Assembly: GCA_036501515.1 (NCBI GenBank)
Contig: DASYAD010000165.1
Span: 1-33,186 of the forward strand
Source of the DNA: Trebonia sp036501515
GTDB taxonomy: Bacteria; Actinomycetota; Actinomycetes; Streptosporangiales; Streptosporangiaceae
DNA length: 33,186 nt
Direction: 5' to 3'
Translations under genes and position numbers: made by a program
The notes under the pieces: model-generated
Told to the model about the DNA's origin: nothing
The model's database searches: none
What the model saw: only the letters and a program-made list of their open reading frames with translations
Shown: positions 25,088 through 33,186 of the stretch, in pieces
Numbering within the stretch: the stretch's first letter is position 1
Layout of the letters: each line of letters begins with the position of its first letter

Positions 25088-26991
25088 CTCACCGTCGGCG
25101 CGAGCGGCGCTGCCGGCGCTGCCGGCGTGGTTGGTCCTGCTGGCGCTGCCGGTGCCGTCGGCACTGCCGGTGCAGTTGGTGCCGGCGGGCCGTTCCCGGT
25201 TGGCCCGCCTGGCCAGCCGGGCGGCGGCGGGGCGACCGGGTACACGTAGACACCGCCGATCTCCGTTCCGTTCAGCCCCGCCTGCTTGAACAGGGACGGC
25301 CAGCGGCCGCTGGCCTGGCCGCCTTCGACCAGGATGTCGGCGATCTGGTTGCCTGCCAGGTACCGGCGGAACGCCGGGACGCCGGAAACCGGCGATCCCG
25401 GCGGCGGCAGCATGGCCGCCACCGGCCCCGGGAGGCCGTTGCCAGCCGAGATGGCCGCGTTGACGAACCCGCCCGCCAGCCGGAAGTAGGAGCCGGTCTC
25501 GGCCTGCCATAGCAGCCCGGCGTTGCCGCGCTGCGAGATCACCACCACGATGGCATCGGGCGCGATGTACGACTGGTACGCGCCCGAGGCGATGAACGCG
25601 GGGAAGCCGGGCTGGTCACTTCGTTCGTAGTTCAGCGGGTTGATGTTCCCGGCCAGCGCCGCCAGCGCGAGCGCGGCCAGCAGCCAGCGCGCCCAGGAGG
25701 CGGGCGACCCCCGCCGGCCGGGCAGCGCGAGCCACAGGGCCACCGCGACCGACAGGGCGAGGAACGCGAAGACCATCAGCCGCGACGGGTAGGCGCTGGT
25801 GGCGACGGGCAGGCTCCAGACCCGCGCCCAGGGCAGCTGGAACAGCGTGGTCGTGTTGTCCACCCGCAGCACCGGGCCGAGCGCGGCCGCGATCACGATG
25901 ACGGCCCCGGTCAGCAGGAACCGGGCCAGCCTGCTGGCCCGGGCGGTCAGCGGCAGCGCCAGCGCGAGCAGGACAAGCGGCACCCCGAGGTACCCGTCGC
26001 GGCCGGGCACGCCGCCAAGTCGCGCGGCGGCGTCCGACAGCCAGCCGAGCCCGAAGTCGTGCCCGCGCAGGGGCACGACCAGGTTGTTCAGCGCTATCGA
26101 GGTCGTGGTGGTCTCCCGGGTGAACCCAGGCGGCTGGTGCTTCAGCGCGTACCCGACGAAGGGGGCGGTCAGCAGCAGCGCGATCACCCAGGCGAGGCCC
26201 GTCCGCAGCGCGAGCCGTCCGACCAGCGGCCTGACGGCCCGGCCGGCCAGCGCCGCGCCGACGGCGAAGCCGGCGATGAACAGCGCGGTCAGGTCGGCGA
26301 AGGTCTCGAGGAACAGGTACGCCTGCACCGTCAGTGCCAGCGCGGTCGCGATGACCAGCGTGCGGGAGCCGATCGCGCCGTCCCGCCAGGCCACCATCAG
26401 GTAGGCGATCAGCGGCAGCAGCACGCTGACCGAGAGGTTGATCTGGCCGGTGTAGGAGTGGTTGATCTCGAAGGCGGAGAAGCCGTAGACCGCCCCGCCG
26501 GCCAGCGACGCCCAGAACCGGCCTGTCAGGCGCCGGCACAGCACGAACGCACCCCAGCCGGACAACGGGACGGCTGCCACCACCAGCACGCTGAACGCCG
26601 CGACCGGGCCTGCCGTGAGGGTGAGCGGCGCGATCAGCAGCGCCAGCGGCGGGACGGTGGTCACCCAGGCCAGGTTGACGCCCCCTGGCAGGCCGATCGT
26701 GCTGGTCTGCAGCGGGTTGAGCCCGTGGCCGAGCGCGTACGGCAGCCAGTGCAGCGCCCAGACGTAGAAGTTCGGGTCGTACCCGCCCTGGGCGAGCTGC
26801 GGTGTCCCCGGGTGGCGCAGCAGAGGGTAGGTCTCGGTGCCGACCCAGATCGCCAGGTAGACGACCAGGGCGAGGAGCCCCTGGACGGCGGGCGGTACGC
26901 CGCGGGCGCCCGCGGCCAGCCGTTCCAGCGCGGACGGCGCTGCCTCCGTACCGCTCGCGCGGCCCGGATCCGCCGTCGTCGGCTGCCCCAT
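25084..26991 (-). CDS. Polytopic GT-C-like membrane protein
   Basis: A 635-residue membrane protein with about 11-13 hydrophobic segments (QGLLALVVYLAIWVGT, LALLIAPLTLTAG, AFSVLVVAAVPLSGW and others through RWLLAALALAALAG), then a periplasmic C-terminal domain (about 460-600) and a Pro/Ala/Thr tail (APTAPAVPTAPAAPAGP). The first loop holds GGYDPNFYVWALHWLPYALGHG, with an acidic residue where GT-C enzymes carry theirs. It looks like a glycosyltransferase that uses polyprenyl-linked sugars on the outer face, but no known family is assured. Start is ATG 26991 with GAGGAGG 9 bp upstream; GTG 27009 would absorb that site. The TetR gene upstream runs into it in another frame. Confidence 0.82.
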   Translation of the reverse strand: MGQPTTADPGRASGTEAAPSALERLAAGARGVPPAVQGLLALVVYLAIWVGTETYPLLRHPGTPQLAQGGYDPNFYVWALHWLPYALGHGLNPLQTSTIGLPGGVNLAWVTTVPPLALLIAPLTLTAGPVAAFSVLVVAAVPLSGWGAFVLCRRLTGRFWASLAGGAVYGFSAFEINHSYTGQINLSVSVLLPLIAYLMVAWRDGAIGSRTLVIATALALTVQAYLFLETFADLTALFIAGFAVGAALAGRAVRPLVGRLALRTGLAWVIALLLTAPFVGYALKHQPPGFTRETTTTSIALNNLVVPLRGHDFGLGWLSDAAARLGGVPGRDGYLGVPLVLLALALPLTARASRLARFLLTGAVIVIAAALGPVLRVDNTTTLFQLPWARVWSLPVATSAYPSRLMVFAFLALSVAVALWLALPGRRGSPASWARWLLAALALAALAGNINPLNYERSDQPGFPAFIASGAYQSYIAPDAIVVVISQRGNAGLLWQAETGSYFRLAGGFVNAAISAGNGLPGPVAAMLPPPGSPVSGVPAFRRYLAGNQIADILVEGGQASGRWPSLFKQAGLNGTEIGGVYVYPVAPPPPGWPGGPTGNGPPAPTAPAVPTAPAAPAGPTTPAAPAAPLAPTVS

Positions 26992-27106
26992 GGCCGGCCG
27001 CCTCCTCACCAGACCCTAAGGTCCCGTGGACAACATATCGAGACAGCCTCCAGTGTCGCGGTAAGTCGGCTATGTCCGCGTTTTTGCGTTCCGGTGACGT
27101 GTGCGG

Positions 27107-27814
27107 TGACTCGGCGATGCGCTCGAGCCAGTCGGCGAGCAGGGCGCGCTCGGCGGGGGAGAGGGCCGTGAGGCCGGGCAGCGCGGCCCGCAGGCTCACC
27201 GCCGCGGCGGCCGGCCCGGCGACGGCGGCGGCGCTGGCCGGATCGGTCAGGATCGCCGCGCAGACCGACTCCCACGCGATGTCAGCCAGCGCGTCGTCGC
27301 GCTCGTCGGCGGGCTGGTCGATCAGGGCGAACACGACGCCCGTGCCGGCCGCGTGGGTGAGGTCCACCGCCCGCCGTTCGGTCACCCGCAGCCGGCCCGC
27401 CTCGGCCACCCGGCGCACCCGGGCCTGCAGCACCCCGACGCCGACGGCGGCCATGGCCTGGCCGTCCGGCGTGCGCAGGGCGGTGTGCATGAGCCGGAAC
27501 AGCCCGGGGTTGGCCAGCCCGAAGCCGACATGGAGCTCCCAGCCGGCCCGCAGGCTCTCCACCGGGTCGCCGTCCATGCCGGCGGGCGGTTTGCGCGCCA
27601 GGTAGCTGGCGAAGCCGTGCTGGACGACGGCGTCGAGCAGGCCGTTCTTGTCGCCGAAGAGCCGGTAGATCGTGGGCGCCTGCACGCCGGCCGCGAGCGC
27701 GACCGAGCGCGTGGTGACCGCCTCAGGCCCTTCGGCGGCCAGCAGCTCCGCGGCGACCTGGACGAGCTGCGCCCTGGCCTGGTCGCGCGACGACACGGGG
27801 TGCTGCTTCCTCAT
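27107..27814 (-). CDS. TetR-family regulator, no stop codon before the next gene
   Basis: The recognisable protein is 236 residues from ATG 27814: the HTH is QLVQVAAELLAAEGPEAVTTRSVALAAGVQAPTIYRLFGDKNGLL split over residues 16-60 (key turn AAGVQAPTIYRLF), and the ligand domain ends at about LSPAERALLADWLERIAES. The frame has no stop there. It stays open to 25616, crossing the GT-C-like gene in a different frame, which would give a 732-residue product with a 500-residue tail of no known kind. A stop exists just 37 bp further in the next frame (TAG, 27070-27072), so a single-base frameshift is the likely explanation. End coordinate marks the last recognisable residue. It lies between the glycan operon and the GT-C gene. 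Confidence 0.7.
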
Positions 27815-27824
27815 GTTATCGATG

Positions 27825-27843
27825 TTAACAGTGTCGCTGTGAA
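27825..27843. promoter_or_regulatory. TetR operator candidate
   Basis: TTAACAG-TGTCG-CTGTGAA is an inverted repeat with one mismatched pair, 10 bp upstream of the TetR ATG and within the 38-bp gap after the asparagine-synthase-like gene. Position and size suit autoregulation by the TetR protein. A related half-site pair (GATGTTAAC and GATGTTCAG) flanks it. Confidence 0.5.
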
Positions 27844-27852
27844 CAGCGATGT

Positions 27853-29541
27853 TCAGGCGGCCGGCAGCCGGGGCGTCGTCTCCCGGGCGCGGCGGTAGTC
27901 GCCGGAGACCAGGCAGGCCAGCGTGGCCAGGGCCCAGACCGCGGCACGGTCGGGCTGCGGCGGGGCGAGCAGCCGTTCCGCGGCCGGTCGGCTGACCACG
28001 TCGAACAGGCCGCTGCCCGGCCCGGCGTCGAGGATGTAGCCGCGCAGGAACGAGGCGATCTCGTCGCCGTACTGGCGGCGCCAGTCGAACGGGGCCTTGC
28101 CGCCCGCGGGCGCCTTGCCCGCCAGGGGCAGCCCGGCCAGCGCCGGGGACAGCTCGGCCAGCGCGGCCGCCGACAGCGCCCCGCTGACCCGGTCCGCCAG
28201 CGGGACGGCGCGGGCGGCGAGCACCACCCGGTCGTCGAACAGCGGCTGGATGAGGTCCTCGCGCAGCAGGTAGGCCTGCCGGGCCGCCGCCGACCAGCGG
28301 CCTGCCCGGTTGACCAGGTAGAAGTCGTCGAGCGCGTGCAGCGGTGCCCGGGCCAGCGGCGCGGTCCACGGCGCCAGCGAGGCGACGTAGCCGGCCGCCG
28401 GGCCGCGCCTGACAAGCCCGAGGTGCCTGGTGGTGAGGCGGCGGAGCAGCTCGGCGGAGCGGGCGGCGCGGCGCGCGGGGGACAGGGCGGCCCGCAGCGC
28501 GTTCCGCGCCCCGCCGTGCGCGGGCAGGCGTCCGGCCGCGGTCTCGGCGTAGCCGCCGCGCAGCAGCTCGCCGCCGTGCCCGCCCGCGGTCAGTGCCGCC
28601 GAGGCGGCGGGGTCGGGCCGGCCGACGTTCTCGAACGCGGACAGCATGCCGTCGGCCACCAGCACGGTGGCGCGGATCCGGCCGAGCACGTCAACCTGCT
28701 GGCCGGGCGCGGACGGGGTCCGCACGGTGTGCTCGATGCCCAGCACGCGGGCGACCTCGGCCGCCACCATGACGTCCGGGTGATCGGTAAAGCCGTGCGT
28801 GCTGGCCGCCACCGGGATGCCCGCCGCGACCAGGGCGGCCGCGACGAGCCTGCTGTCCTTGCCGCCGGTCAGGCTCAGCTCGACCGGGCGGCCCGCGGCC
28901 CGCAGCGGCGCCACCACGGCGACTAGCGTCCCGGCGACGTCCCTGGCGCCCGCGGCCAGCCCCCGCTGCCCGGCCTGTCCGGCCTGCCCGGTCGCCGCGG
29001 GAGCGGGCCCGGCTGAGACCTTGCCGTTGACCAGGTGCACGGCCGTCGACGAGTCCAGCGCGGACACCCCGGTGAACGGGGTCACCGAGCCGAGCGGGAA
29101 GCCGGGGCTGAGCAGTGCGCACAGGTGCCGCGGGTCGTGGTCGTCAAGCCGCGACGCCGTCCACGCGGCCCAGGTCGCCCGGTCGGCGACGACGACCGCG
29201 CCGGGCACTTCGGCCAGGTAAACCGGGTCGACCCGGGTGACCGAAGTGCGCGCGCAGACCTCGGCCGCGCCAGCCCAGATCGTGCCCGCCCGCGAGGCCG
29301 CGGTCAGGCGGGCACCCGGCCCGCCGCCCGCGCTCTCGCCCGCGCTCTCGACCCCCGTCGCGCCCGCTGTCGCGCCCGCGTCGCCCCAGTGCAGCAGCGC
29401 GGCGCGCCCGTCGGGGGAACGCCACGCGGTCACCGCCGGACCAGGCACCGGCAGCACAGAAGGGTCGGCGCCAGCGGCCCGGCCCGCCAGTTCCGCGCAG
29501 CGCTCCGGGGTGGCGGCGCTGACCGCGAGGGTGAAGAACAC
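27853..29541 (-). CDS. Asparagine-synthase-like protein of a glycan operon
   Basis: A 562-residue protein from GTG 29541 (VFFTLAVSAATPERC), 5 bp after the upstream stop. The N-terminal third resembles a glutaminase (Ntn) domain but lacks the nucleophile Cys at position 2, so it should not use glutamine. The central domain carries an ATP pyrophosphatase PP-loop, ELSLTGGKDSRLVAAAL, and THGFTDHPDVMVAAEVARVLG, as in asparagine synthetase B. Proteins of this type in glycan clusters are thought to form amides on sugars or proteins; the substrate is unknown. It is third in the minus-strand operon after the two GT genes and precedes the TetR gene. A longer frame to 29640 is shadow sequence. Confidence 0.82.
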   Translation of the reverse strand: MFFTLAVSAATPERCAELAGRAAGADPSVLPVPGPAVTAWRSPDGRAALLHWGDAGATAGATGVESAGESAGGGPGARLTAASRAGTIWAGAAEVCARTSVTRVDPVYLAEVPGAVVVADRATWAAWTASRLDDHDPRHLCALLSPGFPLGSVTPFTGVSALDSSTAVHLVNGKVSAGPAPAATGQAGQAGQRGLAAGARDVAGTLVAVVAPLRAAGRPVELSLTGGKDSRLVAAALVAAGIPVAASTHGFTDHPDVMVAAEVARVLGIEHTVRTPSAPGQQVDVLGRIRATVLVADGMLSAFENVGRPDPAASAALTAGGHGGELLRGGYAETAAGRLPAHGGARNALRAALSPARRAARSAELLRRLTTRHLGLVRRGPAAGYVASLAPWTAPLARAPLHALDDFYLVNRAGRWSAAARQAYLLREDLIQPLFDDRVVLAARAVPLADRVSGALSAAALAELSPALAGLPLAGKAPAGGKAPFDWRRQYGDEIASFLRGYILDAGPGSGLFDVVSRPAAERLLAPPQPDRAAVWALATLACLVSGDYRRARETTPRLPAA

Positions 29542-29546
29542 CGGCG

Positions 29547-31835
29547 TCAGCCGGCGCTGCGGATGCCCGAGCCCTCCAGCTGGTGAGCGGGCCCGCCCGT
29601 CACAGGCTCGCCGAGGATCAGCCGGTGCCAGGCCTGGCAAACGGCCGGCAGGTCAAACGCCTGCACGTCCTCGTGCGCGGCCTGCCTGGCGGCTTCCCAC
29701 GCCTCGGGCGCCGCCAGGGCGGCGATCGACGCGGCCATCTGCTGCGCGTCCGGTCTGATCCAGCGCATGTCGTAGATCGTCTCGGCGCCCGGCCAGTGCC
29801 TGATCACCGGCACCGCCCGCGACGCCATGCCCTCGGCGGGAGCCACGTGGAACGACTCGTCGTCGCTGACGGACAAGACGAAGCCGATCCGGCGCAGCCA
29901 GGCGGGCACGTCGGGCCCGGCGTCGTCGAACACCACCGCGTTGCGCAGCAGCGGCGAGCGCTGCACCCGGCGGAACGCCTCCGAGTAGTGGACGCGCTCC
30001 TCCTGGTGAGACCACACCCACCAGTGCTCCCACGGCATGCCCGACTTCACCGACAGCATGTACCGCTCGTCGTAGCGCCGGAGCTCCTCGAGCACGTCAA
30101 GCGCCAGGTCGAGGCGCTTGCGGGACGGCACGATGCCGATCATGCCGAGCTGGAACCGTGCGCCGTCCAGCTTCGGCCGGTCGAGCTGCAGCAGGTCGAG
30201 CGGGTTGGGCACGGTGACGACCTTGGCGGCCGGCCAGCCCGTCTGCTCCCTGGTGAGCCGCGTGTAGTGGTCGGACACGCAGATCACCCGGTCCACGTTG
30301 CCGATCTTGACCTGGCCGGGGTACTGCGAGTACAGCTCGAAACGGTGCAGGTGCACCAGCAGCCGGGCCGAGCTGCGCTTGTGCCGCGAGTACCAGACGG
30401 CGTTGGGACCGCACCATTCGCAGATCACCACGTCGGCCCACTCGGCCAGCTCTTTCGAGGCCGCCTCGTCGTGCTCGCCGAGAGCCGCCCACTGGTCGAC
30501 CCGGACCTCAAGGCCCGGCTGCAGCCGGAAGTACTGGATCAGCGGGGTGAAGAACTTCAGGTCGTGCCCGGCGATCACCACTCGCAGCGGCGCGGCGCCG
30601 CCTGCGCCGTACACAGCGCGGGCCGGCGGCGCCGCGGGCACCGCCCTGGCCAGGTAGGTGCGCAGCCGCTCGGCCGCGCGGTCGAGCGCGAACGACGCCG
30701 CCGCGGCCGACGTCCGGCTGGCCGCGAGCGCGAACACGGCCGGGTCGAGCGCCGCGGCGGCCACGTCGGCCACGTCGTCGAGCGACGCGGCGAACAGCGG
30801 GTAGTCCGCGCCAAGGAGCGACTCGTGCATCGGCGTCCGGTTGAGGATCACCGGCAGGCCCAGCTGGCCGAACTCGAGGACCTTGGTCGACAGTTCGAGC
30901 GAGGCGTCGAGCTCGGGGTGGCGCCAGGACAGGCCGATGTCACCGTCGGCCGCCAGCCGCATCGCCTCGGCCCGCGGCTGCCCGCCGTGCCAGATCACCC
31001 CGGGCACCGCGGGCGTGCCCACTTCGCCGAGCGCGGCCCGCATCCGCTTCGAGTACGCGGGGTCGCGCGGGTCGTTGTGCACTTTGTCGCCGACCATGTG
31101 CACTTCCGCCGCGACGCCGCGCGCGGCCAGCAGCGCGGGCAGCCGCGTCATCTCGAGCGTGTTCCACCGGGGGGCGAACTTGCCGGTGTAGACGAGCGTC
31201 AGCGGCGCGCCGGCCGCCCTGGCCGGGTCGCGCCTGATATCGAGGGCCGGCAGCACCGGCGGGAACAGCACGGACTTGCCGCAGGCGGCGGCGACCGAGC
31301 CTTCGAGGAAGCAGCGCAGCTCCTCGGTCTGGCACAGCAGGTAGCGCGACGCCTTGGCGATGACCGTCAGGTCCTCGGCCGCCTTGGGGGTGACGGCGGG
31401 GATCGCCTGCGGCACGTCGGTCAGGTAGGACCAGAGCCGCCCGTCGAACGAGCCGTCGCGCGCCGCGGCGGACACCAGCGCGCGGCCGCGAAGCACCACC
31501 AGGTCGTGCTGGTCAGCCGCGTCGACGCCGGCCAGCACGGCGATGGCCTGCGGGACGGTCAGCGAGGCCTCCGTCAGCCCGGGCAGCAGGCCTTCTGCGT
31601 GCGGTGACTTGATGACGACCTCGGGCTGGCCGCGCAGCGGCGCGACCAGCCGGTCGGTGCGTACCGGGGCCTTGAGCACCAGCGTGACCGCGCACCCGGC
31701 GGCGACCAGAGCCTGCGTGACCGACTGCAGCCAGATGGCTGAGCCGTCGAGCAGGTTCATGTCGACGTCACCGTAGACCAGCGCGCGTGGTCTTGTTACG
31801 GCCACTGACTGTCGCTCCTTGTCCTGATGGTTCAT
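29547..31835 (-). CDS. Double-domain GT4-like glycosyltransferase
   Basis: 762 residues with two GT-B-like halves. The N-terminal half (about 15-390) begins RPRALVYGDVDMNLLDGS, has VYTGKFAPRWNT and ends with the nucleotide-sugar motif STKVLEFGQLGLPVILN (E-x7-E-like). The second half (about 400-745) begins LRVVIAGHDLKFFTPLIQYF and has HRFELYSQYPG, VICVSDHYTRLTREQTGWP, TVPNPLD, GIVPSRKRLDLALDVL and APAEGMASRAVPVIRHWPGAETIYD, typical of GT4 capsule enzymes. Fusion of two transferases suggests sequential addition of sugars. ATG 31835 overlaps the upstream stop as ATGA; GTG 31805 (VAVTRPRALVYGD), with AAGGAG nine bases ahead, is an equally good start. Its stop is 5 bp before the next gene. Confidence 0.87.
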   Translation of the reverse strand: MNHQDKERQSVAVTRPRALVYGDVDMNLLDGSAIWLQSVTQALVAAGCAVTLVLKAPVRTDRLVAPLRGQPEVVIKSPHAEGLLPGLTEASLTVPQAIAVLAGVDAADQHDLVVLRGRALVSAAARDGSFDGRLWSYLTDVPQAIPAVTPKAAEDLTVIAKASRYLLCQTEELRCFLEGSVAAACGKSVLFPPVLPALDIRRDPARAAGAPLTLVYTGKFAPRWNTLEMTRLPALLAARGVAAEVHMVGDKVHNDPRDPAYSKRMRAALGEVGTPAVPGVIWHGGQPRAEAMRLAADGDIGLSWRHPELDASLELSTKVLEFGQLGLPVILNRTPMHESLLGADYPLFAASLDDVADVAAAALDPAVFALAASRTSAAAASFALDRAAERLRTYLARAVPAAPPARAVYGAGGAAPLRVVIAGHDLKFFTPLIQYFRLQPGLEVRVDQWAALGEHDEAASKELAEWADVVICEWCGPNAVWYSRHKRSSARLLVHLHRFELYSQYPGQVKIGNVDRVICVSDHYTRLTREQTGWPAAKVVTVPNPLDLLQLDRPKLDGARFQLGMIGIVPSRKRLDLALDVLEELRRYDERYMLSVKSGMPWEHWWVWSHQEERVHYSEAFRRVQRSPLLRNAVVFDDAGPDVPAWLRRIGFVLSVSDDESFHVAPAEGMASRAVPVIRHWPGAETIYDMRWIRPDAQQMAASIAALAAPEAWEAARQAAHEDVQAFDLPAVCQAWHRLILGEPVTGGPAHQLEGSGIRSAG

Positions 31836-33112
31836 GAAGGCCGTCCGCCCGCCTGTGCCGCGGTGTCCGCGGTGATGGTGAACAGCCGCAGTCCGTGGCT
31901 GCCCCAGTCGCCAGGCGCGGGCCCGCCGGGCTTGAGCAGGCTTGCCCGAACGAGGGCGGGCTCATCGAGCCACCGGGTGAACTCGTAGTCCCGGCGGCCG
32001 AAGCCCACGGCGTCCGCCTGCGCGCACTCGCGCGCGCAGGCCAGGTCGAGCAGGTACTCATCCGGCTGCCCGCCGTCCGTGGTCCACGGCGCCAGCCACT
32101 GGGCGCTGGCCAGCCTGGCCAGCTCACGCGCCTGCTCCGTCCCTGACGACCCGGCGCCTGACGACCCGGTGTCGAGCGAGCCGGTGCCGAAGGAGGCGGA
32201 GCCGAACGAGGCGGTGCCGCCGGCGTCGGCGCCAAGCGGCGCGGTGTCGGTGACCGTCACCCGGATGCCGCGGCCGGCCAGCGGCCGGAGCCCGTCGCGC
32301 ACGGCCGCCTGCTGGCCCGCCGCGCAGGCGGCGACGACCTCGGCCGGGCGCAGCCGCTGCCCGAGCAGCGCGGCGGCCAGCCGGGCCGCCTGCGCGCCGT
32401 CCGCCAGTGACGTGAGCACGCCGATCTGGCGTCCGGCCACCAGTGCGGCGGGCAGCTCGGCGGCCTGCAGGAGCGCGGTCAGCGTGGCCGGCGTCGCGTC
32501 GTTGAGGAAGATGTCGCGCAGCAGCACCCGGAGCTCGGTCAGCGTCAGCGGCTCGGCGTCGCGCGCGGCCTCGAGCGCCGCGTCGACCGTCGCCGCGTCG
32601 GTACCCGAGCCAAGCGGCCCGATGACGCGTGCGCCGGACGCGGCCTGCTCAAGGCCCTGCGCCGCGGACGCGGTGACGAACACGGCGTTGTCGCGGTACA
32701 GCGCGGGCAGCGACCGCCACGAGCGGGCGCCGGCTAGCTGCACCGCCGGGGCCGTATCGCCCGCGCCCGCGGTCAGCGCGTCGAGCAGGGCGCGGACGGC
32801 GGGCGCCTCGCGCGGGTCCCGGGCGCCGGCGTAGACCGGCACGGCCGGCCGGGCCGGGGTCACCCCGACCGGGTTGAACCGGGCCAACTGCACGCCGAGC
32901 CCGCCGTCGAGCACCGCGTCGCAGCTCCCGGCGAGCCAGCCGATGCCCGGCATGAGCGAGTGCGGCACGTTCCGCACCAGGACCACCGGCTTGCCGAGCG
33001 CGCGGGCCATCACGATCATCCGGGCCAGGCGCCGGCCGCGGTCGGCCGCGGCCGGGTCGGTCGCGTAGGCCCAGGCAGAGCCGGGCAGCAGCGCCGCCGC
33101 CTCGATCACCAC
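31832..33112 (-). CDS. Glycosyltransferase-related protein, first of the glycan operon seen here
   Basis: 426 residues from GTG 33112 (VVVIEAAALLPGSAWAYAT). The N-terminal half has Rossmann-like strands (MARALGKPVVLVRNVPHSLMP, AVPVYAGARDP, NAVFVTASAAQGLE); after about 190 residues comes a segment like a GT-A start (GRQIGVLTSLADGAQAARLAAALLGQRL) and a late DEYLLDLACARECAQADAVGFG that resembles the acceptor end of GT2-like enzymes. A Gly/Ser/Thr-rich stretch (about 290-320) may be a linker. The family is not certain. An in-frame stop at 33164-33166 sits upstream, so the gene begins between there and 33112, but the residues before 33112 also read well (RGTGADVVVIEAA), so a frameshift or a longer gene past the edge is possible. 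It overlaps the next gene as ATGA. Confidence 0.6.
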   Translation of the reverse strand: MVIEAAALLPGSAWAYATDPAAADRGRRLARMIVMARALGKPVVLVRNVPHSLMPGIGWLAGSCDAVLDGGLGVQLARFNPVGVTPARPAVPVYAGARDPREAPAVRALLDALTAGAGDTAPAVQLAGARSWRSLPALYRDNAVFVTASAAQGLEQAASGARVIGPLGSGTDAATVDAALEAARDAEPLTLTELRVLLRDIFLNDATPATLTALLQAAELPAALVAGRQIGVLTSLADGAQAARLAAALLGQRLRPAEVVAACAAGQQAAVRDGLRPLAGRGIRVTVTDTAPLGADAGGTASFGSASFGTGSLDTGSSGAGSSGTEQARELARLASAQWLAPWTTDGGQPDEYLLDLACARECAQADAVGFGRRDYEFTRWLDEPALVRASLLKPGGPAPGDWGSHGLRLFTITADTAAQAGGRPS

Positions 33113-33186
33113 GACGTCCGCCCCGGTGCCGCGCTGCGGCTGGGCGGCGCCCGCTCCTGGCGGTCACTGCCCGCGCTCTACCGGGA

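Overview
The window is about 33 kb of very GC-rich DNA with strong third-position GC bias, frequent GTG and TTG starts, leaderless-looking promoters and actinobacterial gene families (DUF5999, LAGGE-type UvrA, a PafBC-type damage promoter). This points to a soil-type actinomycete; the genus cannot be told from the sequence alone.

Layout. 1-1.6 kb: 3' part of an IS110-family transposase followed by a repeat-rich junction. 1.6-3.0 kb: a metallo-beta-lactamase-fold hydrolase and an unknown protein, both on the minus strand. 3.3-6.3 kb: uvrA behind a DNA-damage (RecA-NDp/PafBC type) promoter. 6.3-7.7 kb: pobA (4-hydroxybenzoate 3-monooxygenase), convergent with uvrA and divergent from a KANL3/Tex30-like alpha/beta hydrolase. 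8.4-10.1 kb: a DUF5999 protein, a palindrome-rich intergenic region and two hypothetical proteins. 10.1-11.9 kb: a two-gene unit that couples a catalytically disabled serine recombinase-like DNA-binding protein to an AbiEii/MenT-type nucleotidyltransferase; this is the best candidate for an undescribed system. 12.3-16.5 kb: a heterodimeric ABC exporter and an ArsR-type regulator with an overlapping operator and promoter. 16.6-18.8 kb: two small paralogous membrane proteins translationally coupled to a class V PLP enzyme. 18.9-19.9 kb: a double-GNAT protein. 19.9-22.4 kb: a frameshifted TraB-like remnant behind a membrane-anchored sulfite-oxidase-type molybdoenzyme. 22.6-23.9 kb: a PNPOx-like protein and a coiled-coil zinc-ribbon protein. 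24.0-33.1 kb: a surface-glycan region with an ABC-2 polysaccharide export permease, a GT-C-like polytopic membrane protein, a TetR regulator, an asparagine-synthase-like protein, a double GT4 glycosyltransferase and a GT-like protein.

How the genes work together. Most transcription units are short. The clearest functional groups are: the glycan operon (33.1 to 27.9 kb, minus strand, with overlaps or a 5-bp gap), which with the permease looks like synthesis and export of a cell-surface polymer; the exporter plus ArsR module, probably efflux under local control; and the recombinase-like/AbiEii pair, which resembles a toxin-antitoxin or defence module whose regulator was recruited from a serine recombinase. 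All functional statements come from reading motifs in the translated sequence; no database search was possible.
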